A DNA stretch of 64,000 bases, taken from Scandinavium vulneris_A (GTDB taxonomy: Bacteria > Pseudomonadota > Gammaproteobacteria > Enterobacterales > Enterobacteriaceae). Below the pieces are notes generated by a model. It searched no databases. It saw nothing but the letters and a program-made list of their open reading frames with translations, and was not told the DNA's origin. Below are positions 1 to 7,912 of this stretch, piece by piece; position 1 is the stretch's first letter, and each line of letters begins with the position of its first letter. A program made the position numbers and the translations under genes. The stretch lies in the NCBI GenBank assembly GCA_046518185.1, contig JBKGRZ010000001.1:1652347-1716346 (forward strand), in the 5' to 3' direction.

Positions 1-25
1 GTTTATCGTTCGCCACAACGCTCAT
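1..25 (-). CDS. tauC: Taurine ABC transporter permease, 5' end only
   Basis: Only the first eight codons (MSVVANDK) are in the window; the gene continues off the left edge. The start ATG overlaps the tauB stop (ATGA). Its position directly after tauB and the MSV start known from TauC support the call. The product would be the inner-membrane permease of the taurine/alkanesulfonate transporter. Confidence 0.75.
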
Positions 26-789
26 GAGAAAGCCTCCCGATGTTCAAACACGCGGCTCAGCACGTATTCGCGCTGGGCAATAAACTGTGGGCTGGACTTG
101 ATGCTGCGACAGGATTCCCCGGCGACAAAACGGCGGGCGAAATCCAGCGACAGCCGTTCGGTCACTTTCCCCGGCCCTGCGGAAAGCAGTACCAGATCGG
201 TAGCCATAAACACCGCTTCTTCGATGTCATGAGTTATCAGCAGCACCTGTTTACCGGTTTCATGCCACAGGCGCAGGAGCAGGGTTTGCATTTGTTCCCG
301 GGTAAAGGCATCCAGCGCACCAAAGGGCTCATCGAGCAGTAATAGCTGAGGATCGGCCGCCAGTGCGCGGGCGATCCCCACCCGCTGACGTTGCCCGCCG
401 GAAAGCTGCCAGATGAAACGTTTTTCCGCCCCTTCCAGCCCCACTTTCTTCAGCATTTGCCGGGCAATCTCCAGCCGCGCGGGCTTATCCCAGCCCGCCA
501 GCTGCAGACCAAATGCCACGTTATCCTGCACGTTGCGCCATGGCAGCAGCCCTTCATTCTGAAACACCACCCCGCGTTCAGCGCCTGGTCCGTTAACCGC
601 CACGCCGTTCAGGGTAATGCTCCCGGAGTGATACGGCAGGAACCCGGCCACCAGATTCAGCAGCGTGGTTTTACCGCTACCCGACGGACCGAGCACCACC
701 AGCAGTTCACCGCGATCGACGCTGAGCGAAATGTCCTCCAGCACCGGTTTTCCGCCGTAGTCGGCGCTGAGATGGGAGAGTTGCAGCAT
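22..789 (-). CDS. tauB: Taurine ABC transporter ATP-binding protein
   Basis: The 255-residue protein is a complete ABC ATPase: Walker A GPSGSGKTT at about residues 34-42, Q-loop at VVFQNEG, signature LSGGQ at 129-133, Walker B LLLLDEP at 149-155 and the switch histidine in LLITHDIEEA. TauB energises uptake of taurine and related sulfonates through TauC, using periplasmic TauA, during sulfate starvation. It lies 11 bp downstream of tauA and overlaps tauC, giving the usual tauABC order on the minus strand. The family also includes SsuB; the neighbouring TauA, which is very close to the E. coli protein, decides for tauB. Confidence 0.95.
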   Translation of the reverse strand: MLQLSHLSADYGGKPVLEDISLSVDRGELLVVLGPSGSGKTTLLNLVAGFLPYHSGSITLNGVAVNGPGAERGVVFQNEGLLPWRNVQDNVAFGLQLAGWDKPARLEIARQMLKKVGLEGAEKRFIWQLSGGQRQRVGIARALAADPQLLLLDEPFGALDAFTREQMQTLLLRLWHETGKQVLLITHDIEEAVFMATDLVLLSAGPGKVTERLSLDFARRFVAGESCRSIKSSPQFIAQREYVLSRVFEHREAFS

Positions 790-800
790 GGTGGCCTCCG

Positions 801-1763
801 TTATTTCACAAATTTGTCGGTCACATACTGGCTGTAATCGGCGGCAACGGCGGGCACTTTGCCCTGCTCTTTCAGGAACTGAGCGGTATCCACAATCGCT
901 TTGTTCACCGGGCCATTAAGCTGCTGTGCCTGCTGGCTGGCGGTCAGATAGGTGTTGCCTTTGACCAGCCCCGGCACGTCGGCTTCCGGCACGCCGCTCA
1001 GCTTCGCCAGCTTTTGCAGATTGGCCTGCTGTTGCAGCCAGCTGTCGGGGTTATCGATATAAGGACGCTGGGCTTCAATCGCACTACGGGCAAAGGCTTT
1101 GACCACCTCAGGGTGCTGTTGAGCAAAATCTTTACGCACCACCCACACATCCAGGGTCGGCGCCCCCCACTGGCCCACTTTGGCTGAATCCGTCAGCACC
1201 GTGCCGTCTTTTTCCAGCGCGTTGACGGCGGGTGCCCATACATAGGCCCCGTCGATATCTCCGCGCTGCCAGGCGGCGACAATCGCCGGGGGCTGCAGAT
1301 TCACAATTTGGACCTGATTTGGTTTGATGCCCCAGTGTTTCAGCGCGGCCAGCAGGCTGTAGTGGGTGGTGGAGATAAACGGCACGGCGATGCGTTTGCC
1401 AATCAAATCTTCCGGCTTAGTGATGTTCTTCTTCACCACCAGCGCTTCGGAATTGCCGAGCTGTGAGGCGAGCAGGAACACTTCAATCGGCACCTGCTGA
1501 CTGGCGGCGACCGCCAGCGGGCTGGAGCCGATATTGCCGATTTGCACATCGCCGGAGGCCAGCGCACGCACCACGCTCGCCCCGCTGTCGAACTTCCGCC
1601 AGTCGACGGTCGCCCCGCTCTCTTTCGCAAAGGTGTTATCAGCTTGGGCGACTTTGGCAGGCTCGGCGGATGTCTGGTAAGCGACGGTGACGTTTACCGC
1701 CTGTGCCTGGAAGGTGATGACGGCCAATGCGGCCAGGAATGAAAGATGCGATACGCGTGCCAT
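801..1763 (-). CDS. tauA: Taurine-binding periplasmic protein
   Basis: The 320-residue protein matches E. coli TauA almost throughout from VNVTVAYQTSAEPAKVAQ onward. The first 22 residues form a signal peptide (MARVSHLSFLAALAV... ending QAQA), so the mature protein is periplasmic and delivers taurine to TauBC. The start at 1763 gives the usual family length and follows a GGGGAG ribosome site; an upstream in-frame start would add eight residues in front of the signal peptide. First gene of the tau operon. CysB/Cbl control is known for the family, but no binding site was identified here. Confidence 0.95.
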   Translation of the reverse strand: MARVSHLSFLAALAVITFQAQAVNVTVAYQTSAEPAKVAQADNTFAKESGATVDWRKFDSGASVVRALASGDVQIGNIGSSPLAVAASQQVPIEVFLLASQLGNSEALVVKKNITKPEDLIGKRIAVPFISTTHYSLLAALKHWGIKPNQVQIVNLQPPAIVAAWQRGDIDGAYVWAPAVNALEKDGTVLTDSAKVGQWGAPTLDVWVVRKDFAQQHPEVVKAFARSAIEAQRPYIDNPDSWLQQQANLQKLAKLSGVPEADVPGLVKGNTYLTASQQAQQLNGPVNKAIVDTAQFLKEQGKVPAVAADYSQYVTDKFVK

Positions 1764-1947
1764 GGTGACTGCTCCCCTTGTTGTCATGGGCGCAGTATTT
1801 CCGGCAGCGCAAAATTGATAAAGGAATTAAAAATTCTGGCTAATGCCATTCTGTTTTTAGAAAAAAACTGGCAAAGCTTATTCGTTCTTACGCACCAGAG
1901 CCAACTTTCCCCGACGACGAGAAAGCAGCGGATGGGGTGTGGTTATC

Positions 1948-2113
1948 AAAAAAAGAAAGGGTCGCCAGGCCATACGGACCTCCTGCATCACTTTCTTTCA
2001 GCATGTGCCGCCCATAACGAACTTGCCGTCAGCCAAAGGCCTGATTGCATGGGGGAGCTTCACCCTTTCGCCTCAGCCCCTGCCGTGGTGCAGGGTTGAG
2101 GAGGGCGTTTTTT
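1948..2113 (+). ncRNA. Candidate structured non-coding RNA of unknown family
   Basis: This intergenic stretch has extensive base-pairing potential and no convincing protein gene. GAAAGGGT (1955-1962) pairs perfectly with ACCCTTTC (2062-2069); inside it CAGGCC (1966-1971) pairs with GGCCTG (2038-2043); CCTCCTGC (1979-1986) can pair with GCATGGGGG. A hairpin at about 2069-2107 is followed by six T, like an intrinsic terminator on the plus strand. Two of the pairs are G-U in the plus-strand RNA but would be A-C mismatches in the minus strand, which favours the plus orientation. No known RNA family was recognised and no promoter was fixed. A 31-codon ORF with an AGGAGG site runs on the other strand (1973-1878). 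Confidence 0.4.
2069..2113 (+). terminator. Intrinsic terminator-like hairpin
   Basis: CCTCA/TGAGG (2071-2075 with 2097-2101) continues inward with GCCC and TGC pairing to GCA and GGGT around a six-base loop. An alternative outer stem CGCC/GGCG reaches the run of six T at 2108-2113. No plus-strand protein gene precedes it, so it would end the candidate RNA. Confidence 0.55.
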
Positions 2114-2329
2114 ACTGGCTGATCAATTACTCCTGCCAAAATTTATTTTTGAATTAATTTTCGCTTCCCACTTAAATAATAACCACTTCGTTTTAAAAAT
2201 AACCATCATAATTTAATTTTGAATTACTGTGAATTTGTTCAAAGGCAAACTTTATGGTCTTCTGTACCCTGAAGGATACTTCCCCAACGTGCTATCTCCA
2301 ATTCTGTTTTATTGCAGGAGTTTTAAATC
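2114..2329. other. AT-rich promoter region upstream of the DUF3302/HlyD pair
   Basis: About 215 bp of AT-rich sequence without a gene. It contains near-direct repeats AATAACCAC / AATAACCAT (about 2177 and 2203) and TTTTTGAATTAATTTT / TAATTTTGAATTA. The ribosome site GCAGGAG lies just before the ATG at 2330. These repeats could be regulator sites but none was recognised. Confidence 0.3.
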
Positions 2330-2707
2330 ATGCCCCTGGACTATGTCGCCCTGGCAATACTGACTGCGGTGATTCTTATTTTGTTTTACGGAATTATCGC
2401 TATCCACGATATTCCTTATGAAATTGCAAAGAAACGTAATCATCCCCATCAGGATGCGATTCATTATGCGGGCTGGGTAAGCCTGTTCACGCTACATGCG
2501 CTGTGGCCATTCCTGTGGATCTGGGCGACGCTCTGGCGTGACGACAGGGGCTGGGGAATGCATCGAATCAGCGAGGACCAACAGAGTATGCATCAGCAAA
2601 TTGCGCACCTGTTGATGCAGATGGATCAGTTAAAAACCGAGCTAAACGACATCAAAAATGTAAGTAAAATTTCTCAACCGACGGTTATTAACAAGGAGGA
2701 AAAATAA
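2330..2707 (+). CDS. DUF3302 inner-membrane protein (YiaW/YibI type)
   Basis: The 125-residue protein has an N-terminal membrane segment (about residues 5-25), the conserved HDIPYEIAKKRNHPHQDAIH stretch, a second membrane segment around residues 45-65 (WVSLFTLHALWPFLWIWATL) and a charged, probably coiled-coil tail (residues 85-115). It resembles E. coli YiaW and YibI, whose genes also sit directly before an HlyD-type protein (YiaV, YibH). The stop overlaps the start of the next gene (TAATG), so the two are very likely translated together. Function is not established; a partner role to the HlyD-like protein is inferred. Confidence 0.8.
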   Translation: MPLDYVALAILTAVILILFYGIIAIHDIPYEIAKKRNHPHQDAIHYAGWVSLFTLHALWPFLWIWATLWRDDRGWGMHRISEDQQSMHQQIAHLLMQMDQLKTELNDIKNVSKISQPTVINKEEK

Positions 2708-3849
2708 TGGAAACATTATTATTGCTTTGTTACGCCGCATGCTGCGTGGTTATTTTTAAAGTATTTAAGATTCCTCTGAATAAATGGACGGTACCAACCG
2801 CCGTACTTGGAGGAATTATTTTTATCTCGGTGGTTATTCTGGTGATGAACTATAACTACCCATTCAGTAATGTCGGCAAGCAGGCCTACCAGACGGTGCC
2901 GATTGTCTCTCAGGTTCGTGGCCGGGTGATTGACGTCCCGGTTAAACCGAACGTGATGCTGAAAGAGGGCGATGTTCTGTTCCGCATCGATCCTACGCCA
3001 TTCCAGGCCAAAGTGGACGATCTGCGGGCGCAGGTGAAAGAAGCCAGTCAGAACGCGCTGTCGCTGGATTCCGGACTTAAGCAGGCGCAAGCCTCACTCA
3101 GCAAAGCCATTGCCGACCGCGACAAAGCACAACGTGAGTTTGCCCGTTATAACGAAGGCCACGCCAAAGGCGCGTTTTCCGATCAGATGGTCGATACCCG
3201 TCGCCAGACGTACAAAGCGACCGAAGCCGCCGTCACCGCCGCACAGGCGCAGGTTGAACAGGCCAAAAACAATCTGAACTCAGTGGTGAACGGGCAAAAT
3301 ACCAAAGTTGCCTCATTGTTAGCACAACTGCGTAAAGCCGAGTTTAAGCTCGATAATACCGTGGTGCGCGCCCCGGCGGCGGGTTACGTCAGTACCGTCG
3401 GTCTGCGTGAGGGCACCATGTCCACCGCGCTGGGTCTGGCACCGGTAATGACGTTTGTGCCGGTCGATGCCGAATCACAGAAGATGTACGTGGCGGCCTT
3501 CCGTCAGAACTCGGTTCAGCGGCTACAGCCTGGCTACCAGGCAGAGCTGATGTTCCCATCGATTCCGGGCACCGTGTTCAGTGGCGAAGTCGTCGAAGTG
3601 CTGCCCGCGATTGGTGAGAGCCAGTTCCAGGGCCAGGGCAAACTATTGACCACTGCGGATGTGGCCAATCAGGGCCGGGTGCTGGTTAAGGTCAGAGCCA
3701 CCGATCCGCGTCTGGAAGAGTATCAATTGCCGCAGGGTTCGCAGGTCGAAATCGCTATCTACTCCGGCCACTTCAAAGAGCTGTCGCTGATTCGTAAGAT
3801 TTTGATCCGCATGGCAAGCTGGGAAAACTACGTCTTCCTCGACCACTAA
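2707..3849 (+). CDS. HlyD-family membrane-fusion protein (YiaV/YibH type)
   Basis: The 380-residue protein has two hydrophobic N-terminal segments (about 1-20 and 30-48), a biotinyl-lipoyl half motif (IVSQVRGRVIDVPVKPNVMLKEGDVLFRID), a long alpha-helical hairpin (about residues 90-210), a second lipoyl half (VRAPAAGYVSTVGLREGTM) and a beta-barrel region, ending in YVFLDH much like YibH. Such proteins bridge inner-membrane transporters to outer-membrane channels, but no ATPase, MFS pump or TolC-like gene is adjacent. Substrate is unknown. It is coupled to the DUF3302 gene by a TAATG overlap. Confidence 0.85.
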   Translation: METLLLLCYAACCVVIFKVFKIPLNKWTVPTAVLGGIIFISVVILVMNYNYPFSNVGKQAYQTVPIVSQVRGRVIDVPVKPNVMLKEGDVLFRIDPTPFQAKVDDLRAQVKEASQNALSLDSGLKQAQASLSKAIADRDKAQREFARYNEGHAKGAFSDQMVDTRRQTYKATEAAVTAAQAQVEQAKNNLNSVVNGQNTKVASLLAQLRKAEFKLDNTVVRAPAAGYVSTVGLREGTMSTALGLAPVMTFVPVDAESQKMYVAAFRQNSVQRLQPGYQAELMFPSIPGTVFSGEVVEVLPAIGESQFQGQGKLLTTADVANQGRVLVKVRATDPRLEEYQLPQGSQVEIAIYSGHFKELSLIRKILIRMASWENYVFLDH

Positions 3850-3861
3850 TCCGCACTCCGT

Positions 3862-3880
3862 CTCCCGCCGCTGGCGGGAG
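3862..3880 (+). terminator. Hairpin after the HlyD-family gene
   Basis: CTCCCGCC and GGCGGGAG form a perfect 8-bp stem with a three-base loop, followed by GCCTTTCC. The T-run is short, so this may be a weak or bidirectional terminator between the convergent HlyD-like and diguanylate cyclase genes. Confidence 0.55.
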
Positions 3881-3936
3881 GCCTTTCCGTTATGGGAGCG
3901 TAAATGCACCCCCTAAAAACAGGGACACCGAGAGCA

Positions 3937-5634
3937 TCAGGGCAGACCGCACACCCGGTCTCGTCCGCTGTTTTTGGCTTCATACAGCGCCGCATCAGCC
4001 TGCGCCAGCATATCGCTTAACGCCTGCTGCCAGCCGGATGCCACGCCAAAACTGGCGGTAATCGAAAACGGTTCGCCCTTCGGTCCTTCGAAACGCAGAC
4101 GACGAATTTCGTTCTGAATGCGGGTGGTGTATCCGGTGATGTCTTCATGGCCTGGCGTGCAGAACATCACCGCAAACTCCTCCCCGCCCAGACGCCCGAT
4201 CACATCCCCAGGACGACTGAATTTTTTCAGCGTCGTCGCCAACTGTACCAGCACCTTATCGCCGGTCGGATGCCCCCAGGTATCGTTGATCGACTTAAAG
4301 TGATCGACATCCATCATGATCAGCCACGCGGGCTGCTGAGGACTCGCCAGCTTGAGCAGATTCCCGCCCAGCGCATCAAATGCCCGGCGGTTAAACAAAT
4401 TGGTGAGCGGATCTTCCTCCGACTGACGCTGGAGCTTTTTACTCAGCCGCGTTTGTTCCCGCAGCTTATCGCCGAGCGTCCCGAGCGAAGAGAAAAGTTC
4501 CTGGACTTCTTCGGCGGTACTGTCATTCATCAGAGTATCTTGCTGTTTCCCGGCGATAATCCCGGTGGCAATTTCATTCAGGCGCAGAATCGGTCGCAGC
4601 ACGCGGGAGCGTACGTAAAAGATGAGTCCCATCGCCAGCAGGTAGAGAACGATCAGGATAACCACCACCATCATCAGGTGCAGCAGAGCCTGTTGTTCCG
4701 TATAAACATAATGCTTCTTCACCCCCGCCAGATAGGTGTCGAGCAGCTCATTAAACGATCCCAGGCTGGCGTGATAACGAGTAGCAAAACTCGCAGCATC
4801 GACGCTGTAAGGCTGACCGCTCTCGCTTTCTGTCACCAGGGTATCGATCATCGCCACGCCCTGTTTTTCAAACTGATCGCGCGTGCTCTCGAGCTGCTGC
4901 ATAAAGCCCGGTAAATAGTCAGCCTCAGCGCCCTGGGTACGCAGCAGCCACCACAGCACGGCAATACGCTCCTTGCCGCGGCTGAGTGCTTCAATATTAC
5001 CGAGCGGGATAGGCGTGTGGGTGGCGACCGGAATAATCAACTGTGACCCCAGACGCCCGGTGGCATCACGCAGTTCACCCAGCGCCTGGGCCCGCAAAAT
5101 CGGCCCCAGCGCCGAAGGTTCTAACAGCAGAAATTCTGAGGTACGGCGGAACAGAGCCTGATGATAAAAATCGGTCGCGGCGACCATGCTATCAATGGCA
5201 CGTTGGGCGACAACCGGATCGCTCAGGGTCGCTTCACGGAACTGGTCCACTTTATTCCGCGCGGGTTTGAGCTGTTCGATGGTGGCACGCAGCAGCGCCG
5301 GAGAGAGTAAATCGGCAGGGATCTTCGCCAGGTCGCGGTCCGTTATCTGGCGGCTGTTGTCCAGTGAAGCCCCGGCCTGCGCTTTCTTCTCTTGCGGGCT
5401 CAGCACCAACTCATTGGCAAAAGCACGTTCACTCGCCAGATCGTTAGAGACCAGCAGCACCTGGTAAAAATTATCGAACTGAATCACGTTATTGCGCGCG
5501 CTATGCCATGCCGACCAGGAGCCGGAAAGCAACCACCAGGAAAGAATCGAGGTCAGAATAAGCGTTGCAGCCGTTGAGCCCCACAGATAGCGAAGGACGT
5601 TGGCAGAAGACGAGGCTTTTTTGAGTTTTTTCAT
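3937..5634 (-). CDS. Membrane-bound diguanylate cyclase (HAMP-GGDEF)
   Basis: The 565-residue protein has an N-terminal membrane segment (about residues 20-40), a long periplasmic sensor region of no recognised fold, a second membrane segment (about 328-348), a HAMP-like linker (VRSRVLRPILRLNEIATGI) and a C-terminal GGDEF domain. The active-site motif is GGEEF (about 483-487). The inhibitory RxxD site (RPGD) lies five residues before it, so product feedback inhibition is likely. It should make c-di-GMP from GTP at the inner membrane. The start at 5634 is chosen because an upstream TTG start adds only six residues. It is not DgcJ-like in its sensor region. It could feed the c-di-GMP-binding NfrB encoded 10 kb away, which is inference. 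Confidence 0.9.
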   Translation of the reverse strand: MKKLKKASSSANVLRYLWGSTAATLILTSILSWWLLSGSWSAWHSARNNVIQFDNFYQVLLVSNDLASERAFANELVLSPQEKKAQAGASLDNSRQITDRDLAKIPADLLSPALLRATIEQLKPARNKVDQFREATLSDPVVAQRAIDSMVAATDFYHQALFRRTSEFLLLEPSALGPILRAQALGELRDATGRLGSQLIIPVATHTPIPLGNIEALSRGKERIAVLWWLLRTQGAEADYLPGFMQQLESTRDQFEKQGVAMIDTLVTESESGQPYSVDAASFATRYHASLGSFNELLDTYLAGVKKHYVYTEQQALLHLMMVVVILIVLYLLAMGLIFYVRSRVLRPILRLNEIATGIIAGKQQDTLMNDSTAEEVQELFSSLGTLGDKLREQTRLSKKLQRQSEEDPLTNLFNRRAFDALGGNLLKLASPQQPAWLIMMDVDHFKSINDTWGHPTGDKVLVQLATTLKKFSRPGDVIGRLGGEEFAVMFCTPGHEDITGYTTRIQNEIRRLRFEGPKGEPFSITASFGVASGWQQALSDMLAQADAALYEAKNSGRDRVCGLP

Positions 5635-5757
5635 TATGTCAGCAAAGAACAACAGATAGGCCTAAGTCTAACGCAGGCGTGGAGATTAGTGACAGATTAT
5701 GGATGATTTTTCAGCGGATTCGGTTAATTGGATAGCAGAAGGCTATCGAGATTGTCG

Positions 5758-5786
5758 GCCCGGCAAGCAAAGCAGCGCCGCCGGGC
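5758..5786. repeat. Single REP-type palindrome
   Basis: GCCCGGC...GCCGCCGGGC with an imperfect central part is typical of enterobacterial REP/PU elements. It lies just after the stop codon of the POT transporter gene. Confidence 0.6.
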
Positions 5787-5798
5787 GAACAGCGTTAC

Positions 5799-7352
5799 TT
5801 AGGCATTCGCCACCGGTTTTGGCTCGGTTTTCACCTGGGCATTCGCCAGCATACGACGCACCGGCACGATAAGCACCGCCAGTACCGCCGCACAAATCAG
5901 CAGCGCGATGGAGCAGCGTGCGAACAGATCCGGCAGCATATCCAGTTGGTCGGCCTTCACATGGCCGCCAATCAGGCCCGCCGCCAGGTTACCCAGCGCG
6001 CTGGCGCAGAACCACAGGCCCATCATCTGACCCCGCATTCTTTCCGGGGCCAGCAGCGTCATGGTCGCCAGACCAATCGGGCTGAGGCACAGTTCACCCA
6101 GGGTCAGCATCAGGATACTGCCCACCAGCCAGAACGGGGACACGCCCGCGCCACCGTTGGTCAGCACGTTTTCCGCCGCCAGCATCATCAGGCCAAAGCC
6201 CCCTGCCGCACACAGAATCCCGATAACGAACTTGGTGATGCTGCTCAGGCGCACGTTGTTACGCGCCAGCATCGGCCAGGCCCAGCTGAACACCGGAGCC
6301 AGCAGAATAATGAACAGCGCATTAATAGACTGGAACCACACGGCCGGGATTTCAAAATCGCCGATCATACGGTTGGTGTAGTCATTGGCAAACAGGTTAA
6401 ATGAGGTGGGTTTCTGCTCAAAGGCTGACCAGAAGAAGGCCGCCGACACCAACAGAATAAAGCACACCAGCAGGCGGGCGCGCTCTTTGCGGTTGAGGCC
6501 AGCAAACACAAACAGGTAGATAAAGTACAGCGCTACCGAGGCGGCAATCACATACACCAGCACGCTGGCAACGGCGACAGGATTGATGACAATCACGCCC
6601 TGGGCAATCAGCGCCACCACCACGGCCACACCAACGGCCAGCGCCAGCAGCCAGGCACCCACGCCGTTTTTCTTCGCCACCGGGCTATTCCAGGTGGAGT
6701 CCAGACCGACTTCGCTGTCGTAGCGTTTCATTGCCGGCACGGCAAACAGGCGGAAGATAACCAGCGCCACCAGCATCCCGATACCACCGATACCAAAGCC
6801 CCAATGCCAGCCGTGGGTTTTAATCAGCCAGCCGGAGATCAACGGCGCGATAAACGAGCCCATGTTGATACCCATATAAAACAGCGAGAAGCCGCCATCG
6901 CGACGCGCATCGCCCTTTTTATACAGGGTTCCGACCATGACCGAGATACAGGTTTTGAACAGGCCCGACCCCAGCACGATAAACATCAGGCCGATAAAGA
7001 ACAGGCTGTCACCCATCATCGCTGACAGCGCAATCGACAGATGACCGAGCGCAATCAGGATTGAGCCGTACCACACCGCCCGCTGCTGACCGAGCCAGTT
7101 ATCCGCCAGCCAGCCACCCGGCAGCGCGGCCAGGTACATGCTACCGGCAAAAATCCCGACGATCGCCGAGGCATTTTCACGCGCCAGACCCATACCGCCG
7201 TCATACACGGTGGCCGCCATAAACAGTATTAACAGCGGACGAATACCGTAAAACGAGAAGCGCTCCCACATTTCCGTGAAGAACAGCGAGCCGAGCGGAT
7301 ACGGATGCCCAAAGAAGGTCCGACTCTCGTTTTTGTGAACAGAAGATTGCAT
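5799..7352 (-). CDS. POT/PTR-family proton-coupled oligopeptide transporter
   Basis: The 517-residue protein is polytopic (12-14 membrane segments) and carries the POT-family ExxER signature (EMWERFSFYG, about residues 25-34) and the conserved FSLFYMGINMG segment of TM5. POT proteins import di- and tripeptides with protons. It is clearly diverged from DtpA-D (the N-terminus FFGHPYPLGSLFFTEMWERF is not the E. coli form), so no dtp symbol is given. The ATG at 7352 is preceded by GGGAG with six-base spacing; an upstream in-frame TTG overlaps that site and is rejected. It is divergent from paoA across a 560-bp gap. Confidence 0.85.
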   Translation of the reverse strand: MQSSVHKNESRTFFGHPYPLGSLFFTEMWERFSFYGIRPLLILFMAATVYDGGMGLARENASAIVGIFAGSMYLAALPGGWLADNWLGQQRAVWYGSILIALGHLSIALSAMMGDSLFFIGLMFIVLGSGLFKTCISVMVGTLYKKGDARRDGGFSLFYMGINMGSFIAPLISGWLIKTHGWHWGFGIGGIGMLVALVIFRLFAVPAMKRYDSEVGLDSTWNSPVAKKNGVGAWLLALAVGVAVVVALIAQGVIVINPVAVASVLVYVIAASVALYFIYLFVFAGLNRKERARLLVCFILLVSAAFFWSAFEQKPTSFNLFANDYTNRMIGDFEIPAVWFQSINALFIILLAPVFSWAWPMLARNNVRLSSITKFVIGILCAAGGFGLMMLAAENVLTNGGAGVSPFWLVGSILMLTLGELCLSPIGLATMTLLAPERMRGQMMGLWFCASALGNLAAGLIGGHVKADQLDMLPDLFARCSIALLICAAVLAVLIVPVRRMLANAQVKTEPKPVANA

Positions 7353-7912
7353 AAATTCTCCCAAAGAAAGCGTGTTGTGATGCTCAAAAATAGCGAAATG
7401 CAGGGCAGCCCTTTCTCGAACCGACTGCTCTTTTTACATTCTGCGAGATATTATTTAACCATTTGATAACTGGTCAGTGGTTTTGTCTAGTACCAACCCA
7501 GGGACTTTAAGATAAAAATTCGACGATTGTCTAGTTTTGTAGATTTTTAGTTTGTCAGAGCGGAAAAGTGATTGACAGGCCGATACTGACAAAAACAAGC
7601 TTATTTTCACTTTTATTACAAATAGATACGTCCATTACTAACACGTTTACACTGCATAACCATGCCAACAATAACCGTAAAACAATTATTGAAATGGCAG
7701 GTTAGTTTTAAATCCCGACGCGGAGTCCGATAAACGGCTAACTGCGCATTCTGCCCTCGCCCCTCTCCGGGGAGTGATGACCTCACTTCATGACGCTTAT
7801 GACGTTTTAAGAATAATCCCCACCCCGGTGCCGACTATGCTTAACGTTTAAAAAATCCATAGCAGTGCAGCAGTCCGCTTTTCATTTTTCACTTCGATAC
7901 TGGAGGCCTGGC
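7353..7912. other. Long divergent intergenic region, POT transporter / paoA
   Basis: 560 bp without a supported gene. It holds two copies of TTGTCTAGT (7483-7491 and 7527-7535) 44 bp apart, a TTGACA hexamer near 7574, and a short repeat-like stretch (CCCTCGCCCCTCTCCGGGGAG, about 7753-7773, given here as landmarks of a GC-rich palindrome). A GGAGG ribosome site precedes paoA at 7913. Promoters for both genes must lie here but were not resolved. Confidence 0.4.

Noticed and set aside
1878..1973. 31-codon minus-strand ORF MAWRPFLFLITT... with a perfect AGGAGG
   Set aside because: Not called as a gene because the same DNA is better explained by a folded RNA and the peptide resembles no known leader; kept as an alternative in the RNA finding.
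4147..4914. 255-codon plus-strand frame opposite the diguanylate cyclase
   Set aside because: Antisense to a conserved gene; composition is low-complexity Q/R/H-rich, typical of shadow frames.
7741..7800. Possible intrinsic terminator in the transporter/paoA gap
   Set aside because: The C-rich palindrome lacks a T-run and no gene ends there; it looks like a degenerate dispersed repeat.
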